Assembly (NCBI RefSeq): GCF_001949145.1 | Contig: NW_019091520.1 | Coordinates: 322,687-386,686 of the forward strand | DNA: 64,000 nt | From: Acanthaster planci | Lineage: Eukaryota; Echinodermata; Asteroidea; Valvatida; Acanthasteridae | Direction of reading: 5' to 3' | In this document: piece by piece, positions 11,701-22,700 of the stretch | Layout: each line of letters opens with the position of its first letter | Numbering within the stretch: position 1 is the stretch's first letter | Position numbers and translations under genes: made by a program | The notes under the pieces: generated by a model | Told to the model about the DNA's origin: nothing | Seen by the model: only the letters and a program-made list of their open reading frames with translations | Databases searched by the model: none

Positions 11701-14646
11701 AGACAGAAATCCCAGTCTGATAAACTGTATTTGTTCAGCACGTGCTTGACTGGGTTGGAACAGGTATGCATGTTTTCAGCATGTGGCCGTGCATTTTCAA
11801 CTGTCGAAGACCTTAGCAACAGAATGCTATGCAGCCTCTGTGATTTATCTTGTCGGTTTTACCACAAAAACACCTGTCTCAGTAACCACTTGCCAGAAAC
11901 TAACCTGTCTTGTGCACAAGGTCTGTGCACAGTGCAACATTCCCTGGTCTGTTCTTATTGAGACAGGTCACTTTCTGGTAAGACCAATGACCAACTGGAC
12001 TAACCCTTGTGTTGCTTCTTAGGTGGAGTTTGTACACTTGTGCCAGCAGGCAAGAGATAAAGTGATGGATGCCTCTGCCTTCTCAAGAAAGAGATCTGCT
12101 GTAAGTTGTACCTGTAGCTTCAATCAACTGAAGTCTCCATCATCCAAGAAAAGTGAAACATTACTTTTCTTCAGTCAAAATGTACTTGAATTCTTCCCAC
12201 ACACACACTGTACCAAAACTTCAAGGGACTTTTACTAGGGACCTTTTGGAATTAGAAATTTGACGAGGCAGTGAAGCTTTTTCACAATGTTGTGCTTACA
12301 CAGTTATATTGCTGTTTTTGTGAATCGCAATTAAAAAGCACCTCCCCTTAGTTTAAAATGGTTGCACCTGCCTCTGTCATTCCCTGCAGGTTCAGCTGTA
12401 TGATGTTGCACTTGGCAGCTTGCCAGGACCGGACCATTCTAGAAACCAGGAGGGTGCAGTGCTAGCCACAGCAAAGCTATTGCAGCTCAGGTATTTGAGT
12501 AGCTGTTCATTTTATTTTCTTATGTACAGTTGGATATAACTTGGTTAGTTGATGTGGTCTCTGTGTAAGAACACCACGGTGACCCTTGACAAAGTGATAG
12601 ACACACCATTGGTGCTGAGCACGCATTGTCAATGCAGAAATGCTGTAGTTTTGTGCTCATTCCGATGAAAATTTTGTTTTACAAATGTGTACATAGACTA
12701 GTGTACACACAAAGTGTAGCCCACAGGCTGAAGCTTTCTTGTGGATTGAATAACATTGTTTACTGTTATTGTTTGCAGTTATTGTTTACGGTCACACATT
12801 ACAGTGGTCATTGTTGCAGGTCAAGTCCGTCACAAGTCCCTACAACTCATTCACTGGCCATCCAGTTACAAGCCAAATAACAAGCTAATTGAATGAAATG
12901 TGACAGAAGCATTGTTTTGTCACTGTCAACCATGTCAACTGTGACTGGCACTGTGAATGGACTTACGACTTGTCTTGTGAAAGAACTTGCAATGCACTCC
13001 ACTGCAACAGACGTCGTCTATCCTCTCTTCCGACTTTACATGAAATGTCACCAGTAAAACCTTACCGCTAAATTGGTACGGTCTTGAAGGTCTTTGAAAG
13101 GTGTCGACTGCGAAGGAAGGTTTTGTACTCTGTGTGCAAGTAATGTACACGTGCTTTCATTTCCCTCCGGGCAGTTTAACGTCGCACGGAGCTCTGAACG
13201 CCTTGAAGCTGCTATTGAAGTACAAGTTGTGGTCTGAAGCCATCGGTCTTGTACAGGAGAACGCAGATAACACACAGAGGCATTCCGAGCTCTACCATGT
13301 CTTACTGATGGCCATCCTACAAGTATGTACTGGGTAACCGTTCACATGTATGTATGAGTAATTCTCTTAATCCCGTCGCTTTGTGTGAGGATTAGTGCAT
13401 ACCACACATACAGTCTGTTCACCATGCAGCTGCTGGTTCAATGGGGCCTGCTGATGGACAAAGCCCTCCATTCAGGGCAGCTGGGTGGATATGCGCACAT
13501 TACAAGTCTTTATTGTTATTATTTTTATTATTGGAAATGTCGTTAGAGATTCTAGATCTCTCCAACCCTTCTTCCTTTTCTCCCTCTTCTTTCTTTATTT
13601 TGATGTACAAGCAAAGAATAACGTCTTTGAATGCGATGCGTGTTTGAGCTGCCCAATGTTTTTTTGTTTACACAGAACAGGGAAATAGTGCCAGAGTATT
13701 ACGAGCGGCTTTGGGCTTGTCTTCCTCAGAAAATCAGGTGTGTGCAGTACTATTTCTGTATTGATTGAGAAGATCACTGACACATGCTTTGGAGGAAGGT
13801 GACATTGATGTTGTAATCTGTAGTACAAATGTTTTATATTCAACAGTGACCTCAACTGAGGATAACTTGCAGTACTTGCAATCTTTTATCAAATATCTTG
13901 TGTCCTTTGAGACAGTAGCATCATCACTGATGCCTTTAGCTAACAAGTGCCCCCCACAAATTTCTGGTGCCCCCAGGTCCGCCCCCCCACTGAAAAAAAA
14001 AACGGATGAATTGACATTGAACAAGACTAACAAAACGTCGCCCCCAAAAAACACACCACTGAAAGCTGGTGCCCCCCATAAGATGCTGGTGACCCCTTTG
14101 CACCCGCGCACTAGTAAAATCCTAGCTACGCCACTGAGACTGTTTACATATTGAAGTCTGAGCTTAAATGCTTGGGCAGGGAATATTCTAGAACAGTGAA
14201 ATGTCTTTTAAAGAGTTCCTAGACATTTTCCAACTCAGTAGCTAACTGGTTTAAACATCGTCTCTTTGGCATCAATGTAGACTCCAAATTTAGTGTTTAT
14301 CAGGAAGAGAATTAAGAAAAACACACCATGCCATGGAGCCACCCACAATCCTTTGCAGCATGCTAGAAGAGGTTTTGTGATTGGTGAGAATGTGCTAAGT
14401 GGGTTACATGATGGCCCTTCCAAATATGGTAATCCTCTTTAACCAAATATGAAATGGTCAAATCTTTTATTCTCTACCAGCTCTCTGGAATTTCTGAAAC
14501 TACTGACCACCCATCACCAGCCCAGCAATCCCAGAATCCACCTGTGCCAGCAGGTGCTTTGCCGACCCCAAGATGACCTCCAGATCGGCATGGTCAGGGA
14601 TCAGCTCATCAAACTGTTGGGCCGCAAGAAAGTCAAAGGTCGATGA
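2704..14646 (+). CDS. HPS6: HPS6, BLOC-2 complex subunit (13 exons, 5' end missing)
   Basis: Exons at 2704-2875, 3821-3932, 4791-4899, 6344-6488, 7344-7559, 8800-8973, 9950-10124, 11040-11197, 12023-12100, 12390-12490, 13175-13322, 13676-13737 and 14481-14646 (stop TGA 14644-14646). Every join keeps phase and every intron is GT..AG; together they encode about 604 residues. From memory of the vertebrate protein (about 775 aa) the order of conserved blocks matches: a beta-rich N-terminal half, GLPLFEIICTLMF then VEFVHLCQQ, and a helical C-terminal part with LLLKYKLWSEAIGLVQE and SSLEFLKLL. HPS6 works with HPS3 and HPS5 in BLOC-2, which directs cargo to melanosomes and other lysosome-related organelles. 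About 170 N-terminal residues are not found; a weak extra exon is listed separately. The acceptor at 8799 is poor in pyrimidines. Overall similarity is modest, so the name rests on collinear blocks, not on a search. Confidence 0.72.
4034..4257. mobile_element. TTAA-flanked MITE-like element, copy 2
   Basis: It begins TTAACCCTAACCTTCCC and ends GGAGTTAGGGTTAA, so the termini are inverted and include TTAA at both sides (4034-4037, 4254-4257). It lies in an HPS6 intron and is homologous to 211-679. Confidence 0.6.
5157..5175. repeat. (TG)n microsatellite
   Basis: An uninterrupted TG dinucleotide run of about nine units in an HPS6 intron. Confidence 0.9.
7721..7965. mobile_element. 245-bp MITE with 26-bp inverted ends, copy 1
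   Basis: It begins GGGTAATTTCAGAAATAAGG and ends with the near-perfect reverse complement (CCTAATTTCTGGAATTACCC). A homologous copy with the same internal sequence lies at 21708-21956 in XRCC1. No coding capacity. Confidence 0.75.
9556..9707. mobile_element. Short MITE with TTAACCCCTTC.. ends
   Basis: A 152-bp unit with inverted ends (TTAACCCCTTCGCTACGG and CCGTCGTGAAGGGGTTAA) in an HPS6 intron. Its core (GCTGCTGGTTCAATGGGGCC..GACAAAGCCCTCCATTCA) recurs at about 13369-13480 as a partial copy in another HPS6 intron. Confidence 0.65.
10851..10990. repeat. Dispersed ~140-bp repeat, copy 1
   Basis: It shares GCAACGGAGGCTCCTTTGGT at the left and CAACC..CAACCGA motifs at the right with 24177-24325. 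One copy lies in an HPS6 intron, the other in an XRCC1 intron; non-coding. Confidence 0.5.
11508..11640. repeat. SINE-like fragment in HPS6 intron
   Basis: It contains GTTGTGTCCTTGGGCAGGCT followed by ACTTTACCCC, a motif shared with 23455-23530 (GTTGTGTCCTTAGGCAAGCT) and echoed at 37460. The arrangement resembles tRNA-derived short interspersed repeats, but no polymerase III box was confirmed. It creates an exon-like open frame that I rejected. Confidence 0.4.
13369..13480. mobile_element. Partial copy of the short 9.6-kb MITE
   Basis: It shares CAGCTGCTGGTTCAATGGGG and GACAAAGCCCTCCATTCA with 9556-9707, but lacks the right terminal inverted repeat. Confidence 0.5.
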
Positions 14647-14700
14647 AGAGCGAAGGTTGTTCAAGCGTACTGAAATACTTATCATATACTGCCACGGTAA

Positions 14701-14873
14701 TACGGGCGATTCACAATAGTGCGCCACCAAGAGTTTGCAACACGTTGGCCAATCATAACGCACGAAAGTTGTCCACCCTTTCCAAACGCGCATTGGGTCG
14801 ACAAATTTCGCGCATTGTGATTGGCCAAAGCGTTCCAAACTCTTGGTGGCGCACTATTGTGAAACGGCCGTAT
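14701..14873. mobile_element. Foldback MITE family B, copy 1
   Basis: A 173-bp unit with inverted ends of about 37 bp: left TCACAATAGTGCGCCACCAA, right TTGGTGGCGCACTATTGTGA. The inner arms (TTGGCCAATCA / TGATTGGCCAA-like) are also inverted, so the whole unit can form a hairpin. It starts 55 bp after the HPS6 stop codon, probably within its 3' UTR. Homologous to 58997-59146. Confidence 0.75.
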
Positions 14874-15486
14874 TCTGGCCTGGTGCTTACGTTCCTTTGA
14901 AATATTGGTGTGTGAGTAGCCATTGTATGAGGTCAGCTTTGTGCTGGCGTTCATCACCTTGAATAGTATTGTGACTATAAGTATTATTGTAATCCATCAC
15001 TGATTACGCTATTTTGGAAAGCTCTTGCTTAAGCAAGTGATGTCTGTGTTTAAAATTAGGCTTGAGACAAGTTGGAAATTCAACAAGAAAATCCTCTCAG
15101 CACTTGATGTCAAGTTTTTTTTTTTGCATTTTCAATAACATATTGGTCCCACATGTACCAGTACTTGTGTGTGGACCTGTTTGGCAGTTTACACCTGAAA
15201 ACTCCAAAACCCTGAAAATTGAATCACCAATACAGCCTAAACTTTTCAACAAGACAAAAAAAACACTGGCCCATGATAAGTTACAGTTTCTTAAACTTGT
15301 TTTGAAGTTGAAATCGGTACCACTGTCTCAATTTCAATAGTACATGTATATGTTTTATGTTATATTGCATATTTAGCTCTACATGTGCCTCGTTCTCTTA
15401 GTGGTGTGACACTGTATAAAATATGCCCCAATCATCAATGTATATGTCTGAATTAACTTTTAAAATGTATGAGGCAAGTCCAGATT

Positions 15487-16290
15487 TCAGCCATTGCATT
15501 GTCGACCCCAAACATGCCAAAGGAGAAGCAGTTCTTCCAAGAGATATTTCTCTTTTTCAGTTCTCGATCTAGCATTTGAAAATATTAGCTGCAGTAGACT
15601 CTCTCCATTCTGGCATACAAAGCAATACAGTAGACAAGTTGTCAAACATCGCACCACAAGAGGATAGAGTTTCACATCTTCCATGTCGTTGCTACCATCA
15701 GTAGCTAAACTATCTAGCCCGGTCTGCATAGCTTGTGTGATCTTCATCTCACTATCCCTGGCCAAGGTTTGGATTCTAGACTATGTTTTTGTCTGCCCTG
15801 AATGGAACTCTTTTGCTATAAGGAAACATCTTATGAAGCGCATGACCCATGTGGTCAGCCACAGTGAAAGGCAAATCATATTCTATTACAAAGGTGGCAA
15901 AGCATGCCCCCCTATTAGTTACACTCAAATCTTGGGAAAATTGCGAGAACGATGTCAGTTTGGGGACTCCGTGAACACTTCCAGCAGTTTTGCAATGCTT
16001 GGCCGAGTTCACGTGTAACACAGTCGCCACGTCCAGCATGAGAAGCAGTAAAATCAACATCACAAATGTTACACTTAGTAGCATCACTTGCTCTGCTAGG
16101 TCCTATACAAAGGAATTCTTGTTGATAAATGTACATGTACTTGTTCAAACGTCTTTGGTATTTTTTTTCCCCGATACTGTCTTTGCTGATGCCATATTTC
16201 TCTTGTAAAAACTTGCGCCCTTGACACGATCTTAGCCGATTTCACTGCAAGGTTGAGTCTTGTTGTGGACCCTCTACTTGGTTCCAAAAC
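15487..16290 (-). pseudogene. Decayed hAT-like transposase (DUF-type 'domesticated' lineage) relic
   Basis: Read on the minus strand across frameshifts, the order of blocks is that of hAT-family proteins of the ZNF862/ZMYM-like kind. There is a zinc-finger start (KCNICDVDFTASHAGRGD), then EYDLPFTVADHMGHALHKMFP, then ARDSEMKITQAM and the LATDGSND..KLYPLVVRC block that opens the RNase-H-like catalytic fold. The pieces sit in different frames (15915-16148, 15776-16087, 15487-15765) and the catalytic C-terminal part is absent, so it is not a working gene. No terminal inverted repeats or 8-bp target duplication were located. It lies between the convergent HPS6 and XRCC1 genes. Confidence 0.7.
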
Positions 16291-18165
16291 GTTACTCTGT
16301 CAGTAGTGATACTGGGTGCAGCGCAATGCGACGCATACAGTGTTGGTTACAATGTAGCTTGTTGGTAGAAGGCGTTTTATCATGTGATCACATTCAACTC
16401 GTGGCAAGAACAATTCAAAAGAGGGCACTGTCACAGACGTGGTGCATTATACAAAGCGGTACAGTATATGTACCAGATTACATGGATATTTTCCGATAAA
16501 TGATCGGCTTATCAAAATTGCGATTAGATGGAAATTTTAGGGGCAAAATCAGAATGGCGGAAACAAAGAGAAAAATCGGAAAGGTTGAGAGGTCTGTAAA
16601 AGGGCTGAGGGTCAACCTGAGTCCATCCACATGCAGGTGGGCTACGAGACTGGTTTGCCACACAATGTATTTTTCACGCTATCACTCACCAGCACACATG
16701 TACAAAGTACTGTAAATTTGATTCTCTATTTCAATTCAAATAATTCTCAAAGAAATGAAGGATTTTACAGCACATGTACAATCATGACACTGATCATAAA
16801 CTGAACGTATACCAAAGAAATAACTAGATTAAATTATTTAAAAGGTTACTCCCTATTTTGTTCAATGAAGTATAACTGTACATTTTTTTGATGTTCGCGG
16901 GCCAAACACCTGAAAACATAAAAAATAAAAATATTTGCTTCTCCACACTGTGTGGTTTTTATTACATGGAGTAATTAAAATTTGTTCTGGAATTGTATGA
17001 ACTATCTTTACCAGTGTTGGTTAAGAATATTTTATGATTATAAACTGTTACATCAAATGTCTCTATTAAAGTCGCAGTCAAATAAAAAAGTACAAATTTA
17101 TGATGCTTGATTCGGTTTATTGTTGAACTAATTGGGTGTCTCCTGTGTTCTTGAATTGTTAAAGGGCAAAAGTGGAATTGGCATTCCATTAACCAAACTA
17201 ATTATTCGTCATTTGTCAAGGAACAATTACAAAAGTGGCAAGAATAGGTTGTTATATTACCTTTTACTTGAGTTTTTTTGGGGTGAAAAGTTTTTGCCAC
17301 AAATTTCTGAACAATGAAGAGCTCAGTAATAAAATGACAATTCCACTTTGACCTTAAACTTGATACATTAAAACCTGCTGAAATAAGACAGCAGATTCTA
17401 ACTGGGAAAAGCAAGTCTGGAGGGTTAAATAGCAGGCAGACTCAGTGTCGAGTGATACAAAAACTAAAGAGCATTTGGTGCCAAGAAAATGTTGCAAAAA
17501 TGTCAGAGAACAGTGATGTCTCTGGGATCTCGCAGAGTTTGAAGGTTGAAAAAACTGGCAATAAAGTTTACACATACATATACTTACAAGTATATTACAG
17601 ACAATTCTTCGAGTTACAAATAGCATCAGGGGTTAGGGTTTCAGCCGAGATTTAGTGCAAGTCACTATCTTGGTTTCGGCATGGTTAGGGTTAATTAAAA
17701 GTAAAAGGTAAGCTGCATTTTCACTAATAAGTAAACATAAATCATGTTATTGAATAAATCAGGCAGAATCTGTGGGTGTTGTATAACCAGCCCCCCCCCT
17801 CAATCATCCATGGAACATTCTGTTTTCCTGTGGTTTCATTGTGTAGAAAACACACGGTCCCTGTAACTATGAACAAACTGGGGAAAGGCCTTGCTGTGCT
17901 ATCTACACTTTTGCATGGACTCTTAAGGGTCATGCTATTTAGTGTCAAAGCGTCAGCAAGCGTCAAGTTATTCAAGCATATTGATGCAAAACAAATTATA
18001 TTTACAATATTAACTGGGCATCTACATATTATATTCATTATATCACATTTATCTGAAGTGATATTTGAGTGTGGAAATTTGAGTGACAATGTCGGTTCTG
18101 CTCGTGCAGCCAAACGGGCCGCCATCTTGTATTCGCGTGGATGCCAGAAAAAAGAAAGATGGCAG

Positions 18166-19026
18166 NNNNNNNNNNNNNNNNNNNNNNNNNNNNNNNNNNN
18201 NNNNNNNNNNNNNNNNNNNNNNNNNNNNNNNNNNNNNNNNNNNNNNNNNNNNNNNNNNNNNNNNNNNNNNNNNNNNNNNNNNNNNNNNNNNNNNNNNNNN
18301 NNNNNNNNNNNNNNNNNNNNNNNNNNNNNNNNNNNNNNNNNNNNNNNNNNNNNNNNNNNNNNNNNNNNNNNNNNNNNNNNNNNNNNNNNNNNNNNNNNNN
18401 NNNNNNNNNNNNNNNNNNNNNNNNNNNNNNNNNNNNNNNNNNNNNNNNNNNNNNNNNNNNNNNNNNNNNNNNNNNNNNNNNNNNNNNNNNNNNNNNNNNN
18501 NNNNNNNNNNNNNNNNNNNNNNNNNNNNNNNNNNNNNNNNNNNNNNNNNNNNNNNNNNNNNNNNNNNNNNNNNNNNNNNNNNNNNNNNNNNNNNNNNNNN
18601 NNNNNNNNNNNNNNNNNNNNNNNNNNNNNNNNNNNNNNNNNNNNNNNNNNNNNNNNNNNNNNNNNNNNNNNNNNNNNNNNNNNNNNNNNNNNNNNNNNNN
18701 NNNNNNNNNNNNNNNNNNNNNNNNNNNNNNNNNNNNNNNNNNNNNNNNNNNNNNNNNNNNNNNNNNNNNNNNNNNNNNNNNNNNNNNNNNNNNNNNNNNN
18801 NNNNNNNNNNNNNNNNNNNNNNNNNNNNNNNNNNNNNNNNNNNNNNNNNNNNNNNNNNNNNNNNNNNNNNNNNNNNNNNNNNNNNNNNNNNNNNNNNNNN
18901 NNNNNNNNNNNNNNNNNNNNNNNNNNNNNNNNNNNNNNNNNNNNNNNNNNNNNNNNNNNNNNNNNNNNNNNNNNNNNNNNNNNNNNNNNNNNNNNNNNNN
19001 NNNNNNNNNNNNNNNNNNNNNNNNNN
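18166..19026. other. Assembly gap (861 N)
   Basis: A run of N. It follows an AAAGATGGC-type sequence and ends inside a family A repeat, so a repeat probably caused the gap. Open frames reported across it are artefacts of reading N. Confidence 0.99.
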
Positions 19027-19212
19027 ATGATGCAAATTCGGTCGTTTCATTTCTGGGCTACACACAAAGGCCAATTACCATATACAAGAGCCAGGGTCTG
19101 CCTTCTTTCACCGTGTTCGCTCGAGCGTGGGCCAAGAATAATAGCTGAAAAGCGGGCTGAGGATCTCAATTTTTACGCCGTGTCTTAACCCGTCCCGGCG
19201 TGAAGGGGTTAA
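19027..19212 (+). mobile_element. MITE-like family A, copy truncated by the N gap
   Basis: The sequence immediately after the N run matches the right half of the element at 1717-2128 (GATGCAAATT..TTTCATTTCTGGGCTA, CTGAGGATCTCAATTTTTAC). It ends in GTGAAGGGGTTAA. The left half is presumably inside the gap, so repeat collapse may explain why the gap exists. Confidence 0.65.
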
Positions 19213-19780
19213 CTTGTTTGAATTCAGTGGTATACAGACCAGTTCATACTTAGTGTGTTATCAAACTCAAATTCATGTGGTTCATTTCACATCGTTTCAA
19301 GTTTGGGCTCATAACAAAAGTTTAATGCATTCCAAGGCCTGTGCATTTTTCCAAGGATGTTTCATCCCTTTTAGTCTTGTGATGTCTGAACCAACAAATG
19401 TGAAGTCTTGTTAAGGGAACTTTCAGCAGGGGACCCGCCTAATACGTGCCTTACACCAGAGTCCCAAATGTGTACAGAGGGTACAAGTTGGACACCCCTG
19501 CACTAGACAATTTCACAGACCTGCTGATTAGCTCAGGAAAATTTCACTAAGAAAAACAGCTGACAGGCCAAAATGTCATGCATTTCACTGGTTCCCAGTT
19601 AATTTCTGCTTAGCACATAACTTAGCTCATCAAATTTGTCTATTCAGCAGCTTTGAGAATTTGGTCCTACCTGGCAGGTTTTAAAGCCACCACTGGCAAA
19701 ATAAGTTTAGCTGAAAGAAGTTTCCACTCCTTTCTTTACAAGAATAGAAATCCGGTGTTGATGGAATGAGTGGCCCCTAC

Positions 19781-22700
19781 CTTGTCAAAGTTCTCATCCC
19801 AGTGCGCGTTGGTTATCACGTAAGATACCTCATCAGTCATGTAATCCTCCACAGTCCTGGGAAGAATTTCAACATCACAAATGACTTCAATTTTTTCAAT
19901 TTCAGCCAGTTAACTAAATTTGACTGAATGATGAAGTCATCTGTGGTTAACGTGCAACGTTTTTCGCCTTCTACCTCTGTGACTGAGTTTCAAAGCCCAC
20001 CCAGGCTGACATGTAGATTCGGTTTTCTGTCCATAGATTTCTTATGGAATATATCATCCTTCCGGTCCTAACCCTAAAACTGAATAAGTTCTTACTGTCG
20101 TCTTGAGATTGTTTGGAAGCTTTTGAGCCAGAATAATTGTGCACTATCGGGGAAGCCCTGATTCCATTAACAGAAAAAGATTAAATAAACAACTTACAAT
20201 CTGAGCTAATGTACGGGGTTTTCTGTAGTAGTCGTTCTCAGGATAGATACTCAAAAACACTGTGACATCTTCCTCTTCAGAGAGATGGGGGATATCATAT
20301 CGCAAGGGCTCAAAGATTCATACCAAGTTACTCGAAATGAGTCTTGTCTCCAAGTAAAGTCACACGCTATTCAAATGAGGAAGACAACTCTCAACTGATT
20401 CTGCTTGCAGCTCCACCCGTGATTGGTGGCATACCCACCAGGGGTGGGGGAGAGATTCGCCCTCCTGTCAATAGCCCCAACTACACCGAGTTGTTTTATT
20501 TAAGCTTCTTCTTTATTGCGTAAGACTTAAGTTTTTAACTTATAATTCTTGTTGGCATGCAGCCTGTCGGTGTAGAAAGAACGTAATCAGATGCAAGTCC
20601 TCCATCTGAATGATTGCTCCAAACATGTTGCATTAAGCTCCTTGGTATTTCTTTTATTTAGTTTCCTTTGTGAAGTAGACCCATATAAGGCTTAGATTGC
20701 CAGGATTTACTAGAGTGCCACATTAACACGGTGGGGAGTGCTTGACAAGCTTCCAATACAGTGACCTGGACCTGATACTAGCCGAGACAGCGCTGAAGGC
20801 CAAAACGTTTCGCGAAGACTACCTCCAGCTAACGGCCTAGCACACTGTCAAGCACACCCACCATTATATGTGTCAATGTATAGCTAAAACTGTGCTACTA
20901 CTTCCTCAAATTGGCTGATTTAGTTTTAATGACCCAAATACAATAATACACAGGGAAAGGCAGGTCCGTGGTCGTCCTATCCCTAAGTGTCCTTCAACTG
21001 TAAGACAAAGCAATGAAAATGGAGTGCTGGCAAACGGCCAACTTATCCTGTGGTCTAACTTACCCGTCAAAAGTAACGATGAGCCTTGTGATCTGTCTCC
21101 TGTCTTCAGCATCAAATTTGCCGTACAGGAAGAAGATCTTGTTGGTGAAGAAATCCGGCAGGTCGGGGATGTCTGGCAAGGAAGGGGCGGCACTCTCTGG
21201 CTTGCCCGCTGTTGGAATGTCTACCTCTTCGTCCGTGGAGCTGTCGTAGTTGTCTTTGGCAGTCACTTTTCCCTCACATCCCTTTTCCTGTATCCTAGGA
21301 CAAGTTTGACCCAAATCAAGCAATTGGTCAATCAGGCACGTCTCAGACGAAGCCCCACATGGAGACGAAGCAAAGAGTTGGAAAGAAGCCGTCATCTACA
21401 TCTGACCTACCTCCTCAGTTCATCCTCTGTGTCTCCTCCTGATGACATCTCATCCTGTTGCCTGGACGACGCGGTAATGGTAACCTCCTCTGCATCGCTG
21501 TCAATGTCGGTCGTGCTGCAATTGTCGTCCTCCTTTGCATCAGGCTCCGAGGGTTTAGCCTGTCATGAAAGTTCAGACAACTTTTATCATGGGTGTAGGA
21601 ACAGGTGATATTAAAGGGGAGAGAAGTGTAGCGTTTAGGGTTTGTAACCTGCCTTGTCTGGCTTAATGTGTCCTTAGCGAAGTCATCTCACCTCCCTCGG
21701 TACCCCAGTAATTCCAGAAATAAGGGGTCCAAAAATGCGACATTTTTCTGTCTCTGTTACATCTTACATGTACCTTTGTTATCTGACATAGAAATATCAC
21801 CGTAATTTATTTCAAACAATTTCTATTTGTTTGGCAGGTTATTTGCATTCATTCATCACTCTTGGAAATTAGAAAATGTTTTCTGAACTTTACAAAATCA
21901 CATCTCAGATAAGACAGGGACACACACAAAAAAACCCCTCATTTCTGGAATGACCCCACCCATAGTTTGCTAACTGCAAGAAATTTAAAAGGGGGGAAGG
22001 AAGCCAGGAGACTGGACATCATGTGACACTAGGGGGTGCTTTTCCTGGTTCACCAGGAGTACCATTGATGAAGAACAAATACGTAAGGGTGTGGAATTGA
22101 TCAGCTAATGACCAGAGTGAAACCATCATCAAAACAATTCAGAGACAGACTGAGGGTAAGTAACAGGAGATAAGATAATGGTACATGTATTTGTGTCCAT
22201 GAGCAAGCCACTTGGCAACAAGTCCCTCCTCCGAAAGTGCTCTTTGACAAGGCTGTGCACTGAAGCACTTCTCATTGCAGAGGTTTTTCATCAAATTTCT
22301 ACATTAAGCCGTGACGGACGGGTAAGCATTCCAAGGGGCTGTGATGGATGAAGGAATAGAGCAGAGCATGGGAAATAGCAAGTGTTCTCTGTTCTGAGCA
22401 CAATTTTGTTTGTCTCTGGTTATGACTGTTTGAATTTTTGTAGAAATCTCTCACCTGTTGAGGAGACCCTGATGCACCCTGACCTACGCCATCGCCATCC
22501 TCTGCATCTCTGGTTGTAGCTTTCTTGGGCGTGGCCTTCTTGGGCATGGCCTTCCTAGGCGTGGCATTTTTGGGCATGGCTTTTGTGGGTGTGGCTTTCT
22601 GAGGAGATGGCTTCCTTCTCTTGGTTGGTTCCCAGTCATCCTCCTCATCCGTTTCGCTTTCTTCCTCGTAGCTTGAGCTCTCGTCACTATCCGATAGCAT

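Larger units (their letters stand above)
14647..19780. other. Spacer between convergent HPS6 and XRCC1
   Basis: It contains foldback element B, the hAT relic and, from 18166 to 19026, an N gap. The rest (16300-18165 and 19213-19780) shows no exon I can support. The missing XRCC1 terminal exon should lie in this interval and most likely falls in the gap. Confidence 0.6.

Noticed and set aside
11516-11765. Exon-like open frame ending at a GT donor inside HPS6
   Set aside because: It overlaps a SINE-like repeat shared with 23455-23530, and the flanking exons (ending 11197 and starting 12023) already join in phase 0 with continuous homology.
13960-14140. C-rich stretch with GGTGCCCCCC words and an open frame
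   Set aside because: Low-complexity, intronic and not joinable to the HPS6 exons; probably old transposon sequence.
17776-19188. Very long frames across 18166-19026 and across 61447-62117
   Set aside because: They consist almost entirely of N and carry no coding information.
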